Shown one piece after another: positions 33,925-42,086 of a stretch of DNA of 51,772 bases. The stretch covers positions 1 through 51,772 of the forward strand of contig JARXPE010000007.1 in assembly GCA_029887795.1 (NCBI GenBank). Reading direction: 5' to 3'. A program made the position numbers and the translations under genes. Under the pieces are notes generated by a model. It had not been told where the DNA came from and searched no databases. It saw nothing but the letters and a program-made list of their open reading frames with translations. This stretch comes from Thermoproteota archaeon (lineage in GTDB: Archaea; Thermoproteota; Methanomethylicia; Methanomethylicales; Methanomethylicaceae). The number at the start of each line of letters is the position of its first letter. Within the stretch, counting starts at the first letter, position 1.

Positions 33925-34861
33925 ACAAATGGCACCTCACCATTCCACCATCGATCAAAAAAGGTAAAGGCCTCCGCGACTCGCAAACAGTAGTAGAATG
34001 CTTGCATCTTGGATGGAAACTACATCCAGATGGAGGCGTGACCATGCTGGGACTCTCTCCCGGTATAGGCAAAAGCCCTCTAGACGGCAACGACAAAAGC
34101 AAAGCCTGAGAATATGGATGTCTTGGAGACTCGAAGAACTCTCTCTTATAGCAAACCTCTACTAGGTCTCCGCAGTAAAGTACACAAATTCTATCTGAGA
34201 CTTCTTTCAGGAAATTGAGGTCATGGGATACAATAATCATAGATTCAAAGTTTTTTCTTGAAATTTTTATGAGCTCTATCACCAGTCGCTTCATACGTTC
34301 ATCTAGCCCCTTTGTGGGCTCGTCCACAAATAAAATCTTGGAGGGTGCAGAGGTTCCCATTGCAACCAAGACGCGCTGAAGTGTTCCGCCGCTTATTTGG
34401 TGCCTATATATCTGTGCCACCTTTGATGGATTTTTTACTCCGAGTTTTCCCAGAAGATCTGATGCCATATTATACCCCTCCTCCTTGGACTTTCCAAAAT
34501 GCTCCATGGGGCGCTCTGAAATTTGAACCCAGTTTCTTATACAAGGGTTTAATGACCCGAAACCCTGAGGGATTATTGAAAAACTTCTACCAAGGATTTT
34601 CTTGAATTCTCTCTCCTTTATATTTAGGATGTTTAGACCGTTATAAAAGATCCTCCCTCTCACCTTGGCGTTTTCCGGGAGCAACCTTAGTGTTGCTTGA
34701 AGTAGGACTGTTTTCCCACTTCCGGACTCACCAACTATTCCAAGAACTTCCCCTCTATAGACTTCAAGGTCTATGCCTCTAAGGGCATTTACTTTGAGTC
34801 CGCCCATGTCAAAGGTGACTTCAATCCCATTGTACTCTAAAAGCGCCCTTGAATCATGCAT
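33911..34861 (-). CDS. ABC transporter ATPase, nickel/oligopeptide type (NikD/OppD-like)
   Basis: A 316-residue importer ATPase. Walker A is GESGSGKTVL, the Q-loop is IIPQGFGSLNP, the signature is ISGGTLQRVLV (Thr replaces the usual Gln of LSGGQ), Walker B is ILFVDEPTKGLD and the switch His is in IIVSHDLNF. The last 60 residues carry the oligopeptide/nickel-specific C-terminal domain with cysteines (GCSFHPRCKHSTTVC...VRCHLY), a pattern known to hold an Fe-S cluster in some dipeptide importers. ATG 34861 is chosen (MHDSRALLEYNGIEV); it overlaps the other ATPase gene by 8 nt. Confidence 0.9.
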   Translation of the reverse strand: MHDSRALLEYNGIEVTFDMGGLKVNALRGIDLEVYRGEVLGIVGESGSGKTVLLQATLRLLPENAKVRGRIFYNGLNILNIKEREFKKILGRSFSIIPQGFGSLNPCIRNWVQISERPMEHFGKSKEEGYNMASDLLGKLGVKNPSKVAQIYRHQISGGTLQRVLVAMGTSAPSKILFVDEPTKGLDERMKRLVIELIKISRKNFESMIIVSHDLNFLKEVSDRICVLYCGDLVEVCYKREFFESPRHPYSQALLLSLPSRGLLPIPGESPSMVTPPSGCSFHPRCKHSTTVCESRRPLPFLIDGGMVRCHLYARD

Positions 34862-35804
34862 ACCTCCAACACCTGACCTTTCTACCCCCATAAACCTCGG
34901 ACTCTGGGGGAGGATATTGGCAGCATACCTCAGAAACTATTTCGCACTCGCCATAGAAACCGCACGGAGAATTTTGTTTGAACTCTGTCTTGGGCGGCAC
35001 TCCCATTAATAATGATTTTGTGTACGGATGAAGTGGCGTTTTTAATATATCACGTGTATATCCAGATTCTACGATCCTTCCACCGAGCATTACAAACATT
35101 TTTTCAGAAACTAATTTTGCAAGCTCCAGGTCATGAGTTAAGAATACGATGCCAATATTCGACTCTGATTGTAAATCAAGTATCGTCCTTACAATCTTTG
35201 CCTGAATGGAGGGATCAAGCATAGAGGTAGGCTCATCGGCTATGATGATCTCAGGGCTTAAGATAAATGCTCTTGCGATGACAACTCTCTGGAGCTCCCC
35301 TCCGCTGACGTTCCTGGGTTTTCTCCTAAGCTGATCCATCCCAATGCCCACTCTTTCGCAGACCTCTTTAACTCTCTCAAATTCATCTTGCTTAGAGCAA
35401 ATCTTTTGTATCCTAAGCGGTTCCGCCAAGCTGTCATAAAGATACCATGTGGGATCGAGAGCGAGGTCGGGGCATTGTGGGATGTATTGAACTCGCATTC
35501 TGAAAACCTTTTTCTCACTTTTGTTTAACTCAGAGAGCTTTTTTCCCTCGAATCTAACCTCTCCAGAATTCGGGGTGATCAATCCGCACAAGATCTTTGC
35601 GAGAGTGCTCTTGCCACTGCCCGACTCGCCAATTATGCACACCTTTTCGCCTTTAAAGATGGAGAAGTTTACGTTCTCCAATGCAACTGTCTTTCTCCTC
35701 TTAAAAGATATATACCATTTAGATACGTGCTCTGCACTTAGAATCACATTGGACTCTAAATTATTCGGAGTTCTTATTCCTGAAAGATCCTGAATTAACC
35801 TCAA
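34854..35804 (-). CDS. ABC transporter ATPase, nickel/oligopeptide type (NikE/OppF-like)
   Basis: A 316-residue second ATPase of the importer: Walker A GESGSGKSTL, Q-loop YIPQCPDLALDP, signature VSGGELQRVVIARA, Walker B IIIADEPTSMLD, H-loop FLTHDLEL. The C-terminal part again has a cysteine cluster (SPCGFYGEC...CCQYPPPE...RCWRY). The frame is open to 35921, but the TTG at 35802-35804 overlaps the permease stop (ATTTGA) and has GGAGGG 6 nt upstream, so it is taken as the start. Confidence 0.88.
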   Translation of the reverse strand: MRLIQDLSGIRTPNNLESNVILSAEHVSKWYISFKRRKTVALENVNFSIFKGEKVCIIGESGSGKSTLAKILCGLITPNSGEVRFEGKKLSELNKSEKKVFRMRVQYIPQCPDLALDPTWYLYDSLAEPLRIQKICSKQDEFERVKEVCERVGIGMDQLRRKPRNVSGGELQRVVIARAFILSPEIIIADEPTSMLDPSIQAKIVRTILDLQSESNIGIVFLTHDLELAKLVSEKMFVMLGGRIVESGYTRDILKTPLHPYTKSLLMGVPPKTEFKQNSPCGFYGECEIVSEVCCQYPPPESEVYGGRKVRCWRYA

Positions 35805-36637
35805 ATTTTTCCCTCCAAAGATTTCGGACCAATTCGGTATCTCTGCTCCAAACCCATCCCTAATAGAATAAATCCAAGGCTCGTCATAGAGATGGCGATG
35901 CCTGGCGGAACAAAAGTCCACCAGGCTCCTTGCAAAAGCGCACCCCGCGTCATTGCAAAATGTAGGATGGTTCCCCAGCTTGGATTTGTAGGATCGCTTA
36001 GCCCGATGAAGCTCAACCCCGCCTCAAGAAGGATCGCATGGGAGATGCTGAGTACAAATCGTGCCAAGACAACTCCCAATACGTTAGGGAGGATGTGCCT
36101 GAACACGATGTAGATTTTACTTGCATCTATTCCGATTAGGCCCTCTACAAATGTGCTGGATCTAAGTTGCCAGGCACGGGCTCTCACCAGTCTGGCGGTG
36201 GTTGGCCACCAGAGTAGACCGATAACCAAGACAACGTTCCAAAAAGATGGCGACAGGTAGGCTGTCAGAACTATCATGAGTGGCAGTGCGGGAATCACTA
36301 TGAAGAGGTCCGTTAACCAACCCAATATATCATCTAAACTACCCCCGCAGAATCCTGATAAAGCTCCAATTACAGTTCCTATTAGAGTGGATACCAGTGA
36401 TCCTATTATCCCTATGGAAAGTGAAACTCTGCTCCCGCGGAATATTAAAGTCAGAACATCATCACCTAAATCGTCAGTCCCTAAAAGGTTAGATTGTGAA
36501 GGAGGTGAGTAGGGAGATTCTGATCTAGGATAAAAGATCACATTACCAACTACAAACGATAAAATTACCATTACTAAAACGAGCGATATTAAGAGCAACC
36601 CTGTGGTCTCCATAAAGGATGGTTTAATTCCGACCAT
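35801..36637 (-). CDS. ABC transporter permease (NikC/DppC-like)
   Basis: A 278-residue membrane permease with about six helices. An N-terminal span is followed by the PYSPPSQSNLLGTDDLGDDVLTLIFRGSRVSL segment that defines the DppC/NikC branch, and the cytoplasmic EAA loop GIDASKIYIVFRHILPNVLG. It pairs with the DppB/NikB-type permease upstream, whose 3' end it overlaps by 14 nt. ATG 36637 is the start. Confidence 0.9.
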   Translation of the reverse strand: MVGIKPSFMETTGLLLISLVLVMVILSFVVGNVIFYPRSESPYSPPSQSNLLGTDDLGDDVLTLIFRGSRVSLSIGIIGSLVSTLIGTVIGALSGFCGGSLDDILGWLTDLFIVIPALPLMIVLTAYLSPSFWNVVLVIGLLWWPTTARLVRARAWQLRSSTFVEGLIGIDASKIYIVFRHILPNVLGVVLARFVLSISHAILLEAGLSFIGLSDPTNPSWGTILHFAMTRGALLQGAWWTFVPPGIAISMTSLGFILLGMGLEQRYRIGPKSLEGKI

Positions 36638-37640
36638 TTTCCCTCAACCTTATCCTAGGATCAATTGCATATGATGCAAGATCTGCCAATGCATTAGCCA
36701 GCACAACAATCAAAGCAGTCATGGTAAAAGTTGCTTGCAGCAAGGGGTAGTCCCTCTCCACAACTGCTTGCCACATAGTGTAACCCATCCCGGGCCAGCT
36801 GAATGCTATCTCAACTAATAGTGCCCCTGAAAACGTAAACCCCAACTCAATTGCAGCGATGGATAAAAAAGGAGCAAGGGAGGGGATAAAGAGATGCCTA
36901 ATCTTAAATTTAATATAACTCAATCCCTTTGATTTTGCAGTGATTATGAATGGTTCTTCGGCTATCTCTAGTGTGAGCCCCCTCATTATGATTGCAACAT
37001 AAGCGGCATTAAATAGGGCGATCACACTAAAGGGGAGGATCATGTGGCTGACACCCGTGATTATAGACATTCCGGGGGAGGGCGCCCCTCCAATTGGCGT
37101 AAGGTTGAACCAGAGCGAAAATACAAGAATTGCAACTATGGCCATCCAATAAGGGGGCACCGAATACAACACCATTAGTAAGGATGAAATAGCTTTCTTA
37201 TGGGCCCTTTCGGGGTTAAACCCCAAGTGAAGACCCAGCATCGCCCCTGTCACCAAAGATAACAAGGTCGGAGGCAGAGTCATAAGTAAGGTCAAGGGGA
37301 CTCTCTCCGCTATTATCTCTGCTATTGGTCTTCCATAACTGAACGAGTATCCTAGGTCTCCTCTGAACAGGTTGCCCAAGTAGATGATGAACTGATCAAA
37401 TATTGGTTTGTTCAGTCCGTACTTGGCACTTAAGGATTGTATCAGCTCCGGATTCCTTATCGCCGCTCCGTAAACTTCTTCTCCAAACAGAAAGAGAAGA
37501 GGATCTCCGGGCATCAGTCTTGGCATAGCAAAATTTAGAAATATGATGGTAAAAACTAGAGTAAAATACCTAACAAACTTTCGGATAAAAAAAGATGTAT
37601 TGAGTGACGCTCTCATCGCTGGATCGTTAAGACCTTCCAA
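36624..37640 (-). CDS. ABC transporter permease (NikB/DppB-like)
   Basis: A 338-residue permease with the DppB/NikB features: FIIRKF-like N-terminal helix followed by NFAMPRLMPGDPLLFLFG, LGDLGYSFSYGRPIAEIIAERVPLTLLMTLP-like segment, the EAA loop TAKSKGLSYIKFKIRHLFIPSLAP and EIAFSWPGMGYTMWQAVVERDYPLLQA. Start TTG 37640 has GGAGGT about 10 nt upstream; an ATG eight codons on is the alternative. It follows the binding-protein gene after 17 nt. Confidence 0.9.
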   Translation of the reverse strand: MEGLNDPAMRASLNTSFFIRKFVRYFTLVFTIIFLNFAMPRLMPGDPLLFLFGEEVYGAAIRNPELIQSLSAKYGLNKPIFDQFIIYLGNLFRGDLGYSFSYGRPIAEIIAERVPLTLLMTLPPTLLSLVTGAMLGLHLGFNPERAHKKAISSLLMVLYSVPPYWMAIVAILVFSLWFNLTPIGGAPSPGMSIITGVSHMILPFSVIALFNAAYVAIIMRGLTLEIAEEPFIITAKSKGLSYIKFKIRHLFIPSLAPFLSIAAIELGFTFSGALLVEIAFSWPGMGYTMWQAVVERDYPLLQATFTMTALIVVLANALADLASYAIDPRIRLRENGRN

Positions 37641-37657
37641 TTAGGCAATTACCTCCA

Positions 37658-39280
37658 TCACTTAACAACCACTGAAAACCATGTGTCCTTACCAAGAATT
37701 CCGTACATTGTGTCATAGACGAGCCCACTAACGAGATCGGATCTATAGGGCTGTATTATTTTGCCCCAGTACAAGGGTATGGCATACATATTCTCGGCAT
37801 ACAGATCTTGCAGTTTAGCATAGAGTTCCCTTACGCGGGTCTGGTTGGCAGTCTTTATTATCTCATCGACTACTGAATGGTATACTGGATCGCCCACGTT
37901 CGCCCATCCCATGTTTCTGTTATCGAAGTACAGCGTGCCTGCACCCGCGTACATTATCATACCCCAAAATGTTGTTCTGGAGATTGCTGAATCGAAGTCT
38001 TTAGTGTTCTGAGTGATAGTCTGGAATGTGCTGACGTCCGCCGTCACTATCTGCGTCCTTATCCCTATTTTTTCAAGATCCCTCTTCACGAGCTCCGCGA
38101 GCTTGAGCGACTCAGAAATATCCGATCTAGCCAAGATCCTCATGTTAAAGTCAGTCCCGTTGGGGTATTCCCTCCAGCCATCCCCATTTCGGTCGAGGAA
38201 CCCAATAGAAGAGAGGATCTCGCCAGCATAGGATGCATTCTTCATTAGTTTTGGTTTAGGAACATAATAGTCCCAACAGTCTGGTATCCATCCTCTAGTA
38301 GGGGTCTTGGCATATCCTGCTGATATGTAGTTGACATAATCGCTGTATTCAAGTGCGTAGGATATCGCAATCCTGAACTCGGTCATATTATAGGGATATC
38401 GCATGCAGTTAAACCACAAACTGTTGTCCACCCCAAAGTTCGGCAAGATGATCATCGTTACGTTCTTATCTTCTAACAAGGAAGGCACATAGATCGGATC
38501 TATGCCCTTCGCATATGCATATGTGGCCGCAATATCGCCTTTCTTAAGTGCCATTAACATGGCGTCCGTAGTCGTGTACATCTTTAGAATTACTTTATCC
38601 ACATTGGGCGGCCCCCTCCAGTAATCCTTGTTTGAGAGGAATGTCATTGTGCCCGATGCTGCATCGAAGCCGCCGTAAACAAATGGTCCGCATCCGACGT
38701 TCCTATCGTTACCGGTGTATGATGCTGGTTCTGCGACGCTCGACCATATATGTTTGGGCATCAATCTCGTTGCAGCCAACCCAACCACGAACGAGTTCCA
38801 TTCTTTGCTAAGTGTTACCTCGACGGTTCTATTATCCAGTGCCGATGCGGATTGAACAAACTGGAAGTGTGTTGCGTAGTTGGGATCCTTTTGTTTGAGG
38901 TACATTATCGTGAATGCCACATCCTCGGCTGTAACTCTTTGCCCATCGTGCCATTTCGTATCCACAATCAGGGTCAACCTCCAAACCTTTGAATCACTTG
39001 TAGTCCAGTTTACTAAGTATGGAACTATGTTTCCCGAGGCATCCACTCTCGCCAAAGGATCAAGAATAAAGCAGGCTGAGAAGATCCCCATGTAATAGTC
39101 TTTGACGTAGTTGTCCGTCTTAACGACATTTACGGTTCCTATTGTTAGCGTCCTCGTTACATTTTGAGTCTGCTGTGTGGTTTGGTTAGGGTTAAAAAAT
39201 CCTGTGGGCGCCGATACCATCACACCAACTATTGCTACTATGATTATTCCCGCCGAAATTAGCAAATAAGTCTTTTTCAA
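37658..39280 (-). CDS. Substrate-binding protein of nickel/oligopeptide importer
   Basis: A 540-residue family-5 extracellular solute-binding protein. An N-terminal hydrophobic anchor (about 4-24, no lipobox cysteine) is followed by a Thr/Gln-rich linker and the conserved KWHDGQRVTAEDVAFTI segment, then DYWRGPPNVDKVILKMY and FRIAISYALEYSDYV. Family members bind peptides, nickel-metallophores or other solutes. The position next to the F430 genes and a shared operator suggest nickel or a nickel complex; sequence alone does not prove it. Start TTG 39280 has GGTGA about 10 nt upstream and a TTTTAAAA box at 39306-39314. Confidence 0.88.
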   Translation of the reverse strand: MKKTYLLISAGIIIVAIVGVMVSAPTGFFNPNQTTQQTQNVTRTLTIGTVNVVKTDNYVKDYYMGIFSACFILDPLARVDASGNIVPYLVNWTTSDSKVWRLTLIVDTKWHDGQRVTAEDVAFTIMYLKQKDPNYATHFQFVQSASALDNRTVEVTLSKEWNSFVVGLAATRLMPKHIWSSVAEPASYTGNDRNVGCGPFVYGGFDAASGTMTFLSNKDYWRGPPNVDKVILKMYTTTDAMLMALKKGDIAATYAYAKGIDPIYVPSLLEDKNVTMIILPNFGVDNSLWFNCMRYPYNMTEFRIAISYALEYSDYVNYISAGYAKTPTRGWIPDCWDYYVPKPKLMKNASYAGEILSSIGFLDRNGDGWREYPNGTDFNMRILARSDISESLKLAELVKRDLEKIGIRTQIVTADVSTFQTITQNTKDFDSAISRTTFWGMIMYAGAGTLYFDNRNMGWANVGDPVYHSVVDEIIKTANQTRVRELYAKLQDLYAENMYAIPLYWGKIIQPYRSDLVSGLVYDTMYGILGKDTWFSVVVK

Positions 39281-39305
39281 TCACTCTCACCTTATGATAT
39301 TACTT

Positions 39306-39314
39306 TTTTAAAAG
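39306..39314 (-). promoter_or_regulatory. TATA box of importer operon
   Basis: TTTTAAAAA on the minus strand is centred about 30 nt before the TTG at 39280. The 20-nt palindrome lies about 19 nt further upstream. Confidence 0.45.
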
Positions 39315-39332
39315 TTAGTAACACTTAACTTT

Positions 39333-39352
39333 TTTGTTTCTTATGAAACAAA
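39333..39352. promoter_or_regulatory. Operator-like palindrome upstream of nickel-type importer
   Basis: TTTGTTTC-TTAT-GAAACAAA has 8-nt perfect arms around a 4-nt centre. It lies in the divergent region between the importer and the sirohydrochlorin synthase gene, just upstream of the importer TATA box. The same sequence, differing by one centre base, precedes hemA at 50.67 kb. That makes it a strong candidate for a binding site of a dimeric regulator common to both operons. Confidence 0.7.
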
Positions 39353-39478
39353 GAACTCAAGTTTTTGTTCTGACAATTTAAAAATGGTCTCATATCTCAT
39401 GGATGACATACCGTTAAAAAATCAGGTTTAATTAAATTGACTCAATTAAATAATTAGGTTGGTTATGGGGGTAATGCC

Positions 39479-39940
39479 TTGGTAAAAAAGGGGGTGCTTC
39501 TCTACTTTAAAACAGAGGGAATGAGGGTTTTGGTCGTAGGATCGGGCAATATTGGGCGGAGAAAAATCTTTAAACTAATCAATGGCGGGGCCGATGTGAC
39601 AGTTGTAACGAAAGGAAGACTAGATGGAATCGAATCTTTCGGTGCAAAAATCGAGATCGGCGACGGTCTTGAGTACCTTTCAAAAAATATAGATCAATTC
39701 GATATGGTCGTCGCAGCCACAAACGATCCGGAATTAAATTCTAAGATCTCCAAGTTAGCCATGCACCACAGAAAGCTGGTAAATTCCGTCACTTCTTCTG
39801 AAGAATGCAATATAATGTTTCCTGCTATTCTGGATTACAAAAAGTTTCAGATAGGGGTAACGACAGGCGGCTCAGATCCTAAACTCGCCAAAAGGGTAAA
39901 GGAAAAATTGTCGCAATTGATAAAACCAGAAGAATTCTGA
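39479..39940 (+). CDS. Precorrin-2 dehydrogenase / sirohydrochlorin synthase
   Basis: A 153-residue protein like the N-terminal domain of CysG (Met8p/SirC): the NAD-binding MRVLVVGSGNIGRRKIFKLINGGADVTVV, VVAATNDPELN, and CNIMFPAILDYKKFQIGVTTGGSDPKLAKRVKEKL. It oxidises precorrin-2 to sirohydrochlorin, the substrate of the nickel chelatase CfbA, so it fills the one gap in the hem-cob-cfb run. It lacks the longer C-terminal helical part of Met8p. TTG 39479 follows GGGGGTAATGCC. It is convergent with cfbB, 6 nt apart, and divergent from the importer. Confidence 0.9.
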   Translation: MVKKGVLLYFKTEGMRVLVVGSGNIGRRKIFKLINGGADVTVVTKGRLDGIESFGAKIEIGDGLEYLSKNIDQFDMVVAATNDPELNSKISKLAMHHRKLVNSVTSSEECNIMFPAILDYKKFQIGVTTGGSDPKLAKRVKEKLSQLIKPEEF

Positions 39941-39946
39941 CCAATG

Positions 39947-41314
39947 TCACCTGCGAATATACTCCCTGCAGGTCGAAAGGAACTTGGCTGGCACCTTAGG
40001 GCATGTCATGTAGTGGAGATGAGTATACATTCCCACGGTTCTATGGACCAAGGCTCCGTCCAATCCATCCCTGATCCCATTTCCCCTGAGAACTTTAAAG
40101 ACAAACTCTGATCCAATGTTTTCTACATATGAATGGTGAAATTCGTGTCCCTTTAGAGTAATTCCGACATCTGATATGGGGCTTTCAGCTTTACCCTCCA
40201 GCTCAACGTAACTCAGGGCCTTCGGTTGGTTAGAAAAATAAACATCCCCATCGAATGCGCCAACCATATTGCGTTTTTCTCCGTTGTAGTTTATTGACCT
40301 GCAAAGGTATATTAAGCCACCACATTCCCCGACCACCGGCATCTCATCTAAGATCCTATCTTTTATGGATTTGATGAGGGGCTGGTTTGCTTCTAGTTCT
40401 CTTGCGAACACCTCTGGATATCCACCACCGATCAAAATTCCAGAGATATCGTTTCCAATGGTCCCGTCTGATAAGCTGTTCATTACAGATATTTCGGCTC
40501 CCATCCCCCTCAGCACAGCTAAATTGTCATAGTAATAGAATGAGAAGGGCGCATCCATGAAAATTCCAATTTTTGTCCGTCCGACGCTTTGGGGAATCTC
40601 CATCACATCACCATCGATTTCTGGACAGGAGTTCATTAATTCAAGAAGCCTCTCTAAATCCAGACGAGGCTCAAGCAGGTTGGTTGCATTATTTATCATA
40701 AGATCTGTGTCTGAGAGCTCATTGGGCGTAATAAGGCCAAGATGTCGCTTTTTTATAACCAGTGTTGAAGAACGGTATAGTACACCAAGGATGGGTACTT
40801 TGGTGTAGTGTTGGATTGCCCTCCTCAGTTTTTCCTCATGTAAACTATCCCTAACGTAGTTTAAAATCACGCCAGCAATGTTCACTTTTCTGTCTAAGGC
40901 CTGAAAACCAATTATTTGTGCAGCCGCGCTCCTATTCAGACTCTTGCAGTCTAACACCAAAATTACAGGGGCTGATAAGATTTTTGCAACATGAGCGGTG
41001 CTCCCTAGATCTCCAATTGGGGACTCGCCCTCATAAAGCCCCCTCACCCCTTCTATCACCGCAAAATCGGTGCCTTTGCAGCCCGATAGGAATACGCGCC
41101 TTAAGGTGTTTTCGTCCATCATCCACGAGTCTAGATTCCGACAATGCCTTCCGGACACCTTGCTTAAGTACATCGGGTCGATGAAATCTGGTCCTATCTT
41201 GAATGGCTGTACTTTAAAACCTCTCTTTCTCATTATCTTTATAATCGCAGCTGCAATCAATGTTTTGCCAGAGTCGCTGGATGTTGCCGAAATTATAACT
41301 CTAGGGATTCTCAC
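39947..41314 (-). CDS. cfbB: Ni-sirohydrochlorin a,c-diamide synthase
   Basis: A 455-residue CobB/CbiA-type glutamine amidotransferase that amidates the a and c acetates of Ni-sirohydrochlorin. The N-terminal ATPase half starts RVIISATSSDSGKTLIAAAI and PFKIGPDFIDPMYLSKVSGR; the C-terminal GATase half has GGGYPEVFARELEAN and the nucleophile in VVGECGGLIYL, with the partner His late in the chain (GMYTHLHYM). CobB-type cobyrinate amidation is the alternative, but the neighbours cfbA, C, D and E make F430 the pathway. GTG 41314 overlaps cfbC by 14 nt. Confidence 0.93.
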   Translation of the reverse strand: MRIPRVIISATSSDSGKTLIAAAIIKIMRKRGFKVQPFKIGPDFIDPMYLSKVSGRHCRNLDSWMMDENTLRRVFLSGCKGTDFAVIEGVRGLYEGESPIGDLGSTAHVAKILSAPVILVLDCKSLNRSAAAQIIGFQALDRKVNIAGVILNYVRDSLHEEKLRRAIQHYTKVPILGVLYRSSTLVIKKRHLGLITPNELSDTDLMINNATNLLEPRLDLERLLELMNSCPEIDGDVMEIPQSVGRTKIGIFMDAPFSFYYYDNLAVLRGMGAEISVMNSLSDGTIGNDISGILIGGGYPEVFARELEANQPLIKSIKDRILDEMPVVGECGGLIYLCRSINYNGEKRNMVGAFDGDVYFSNQPKALSYVELEGKAESPISDVGITLKGHEFHHSYVENIGSEFVFKVLRGNGIRDGLDGALVHRTVGMYTHLHYMTCPKVPAKFLSTCREYIRR

Positions 41315-42086
41315 CGAAGATCTCCTCCAGCTCCTTTATGGACAACCAGTTAGGAACCTTTGCCTGCTTATTATTAAATATCGATATCGAAATGGACCTG
41401 ATCGCGCGCGAAACTTCTGAGTCATGAAAAATTTCTATGGAAGTTTTTCTTTTTTTATCCGCAAAGATCAGTTCCTCGGAATAAGGCACGCTTCCAATGA
41501 TCGGGATTCCTATCCTCTTTGAGAACTCTTCAATGTACCTCATCCCTTTTGAGGTTGCCTTATTGTAGATGATTCCACAAGCCGCTGCCTTAATAGAAGC
41601 GAGACCTCTGCAGATGTTGTTTGCCGCATATATCGACATGAACTCGTCTGAAGTTACAATGATGACACCCTCGGCATATTTTTCTTTCACAACCACTGCG
41701 AGCCCGCCGCAGACAATATCTGCTGGGACATCAAATATCACAAAATCAAAGCTCTCGATCTTTAATTTCTGCAGTAAATACCCAATCCCTAAGATTAATC
41801 CTCTCCCAGCGCACCCAACTCCTGGCTCAGGACCCCCTATCTCAACACAATGTACTCCGTTGATTCCTTGGAACAAGAAACTCTCGGGTGCTGGGTTCTT
41901 ATCTATCTTCATCAGTTCCAAGAGCGGATCTATCTTTTTACCCAAGATGTTGGTCGCCGAGTCTGATTTCGGGTCGCACCCCACCAGCAATATTTTTAAT
42001 CCCATCTCTCCTAGAGCGGCAGCGATGTTGGATGCAAGAGTGGACTTGCCTATCCCACCCTTTCCGTATATGGCGACAGATTTCAA
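41301..42086 (-). CDS. cfbC: Ni-sirohydrochlorin a,c-diamide reductive cyclase, NifH-like subunit
   Basis: A 261-residue NifH homologue that passes electrons, with ATP hydrolysis, to CfbD. Walker A is YGKGGIGKSTLASN; the two cysteines that bridge the [4Fe-4S] cluster between monomers are C92 (GVGCAGRG) and C126 (DIVCGG). It is shorter than nitrogenase NifH and ends with an unusual tail (NKQAKVPNWLSIKELEEIF). Start TTG 42086 overlaps the cfbD stop by 4 nt (TTGA). Confidence 0.94.
   Translation of the reverse strand: MKSVAIYGKGGIGKSTLASNIAAALGEMGLKILLVGCDPKSDSATNILGKKIDPLLELMKIDKNPAPESFLFQGINGVHCVEIGGPEPGVGCAGRGLILGIGYLLQKLKIESFDFVIFDVPADIVCGGLAVVVKEKYAEGVIIVTSDEFMSIYAANNICRGLASIKAAACGIIYNKATSKGMRYIEEFSKRIGIPIIGSVPYSEELIFADKKRKTSIEIFHDSEVSRAIRSISISIFNNKQAKVPNWLSIKELEEIFGENP

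Noticed and set aside
39333-39352. Palindrome as a classical NikR operator
   Set aside because: NikR sites are GTATGA half-sites separated by about 16 nt; this is a contiguous palindrome with TTTGTTTC arms.
39947-41314. cfbB as cobyrinate a,c-diamide synthase of B12 synthesis
   Set aside because: No other cobalamin-specific genes are present and the gene is coupled to cfbC; F430 assignment is better supported.
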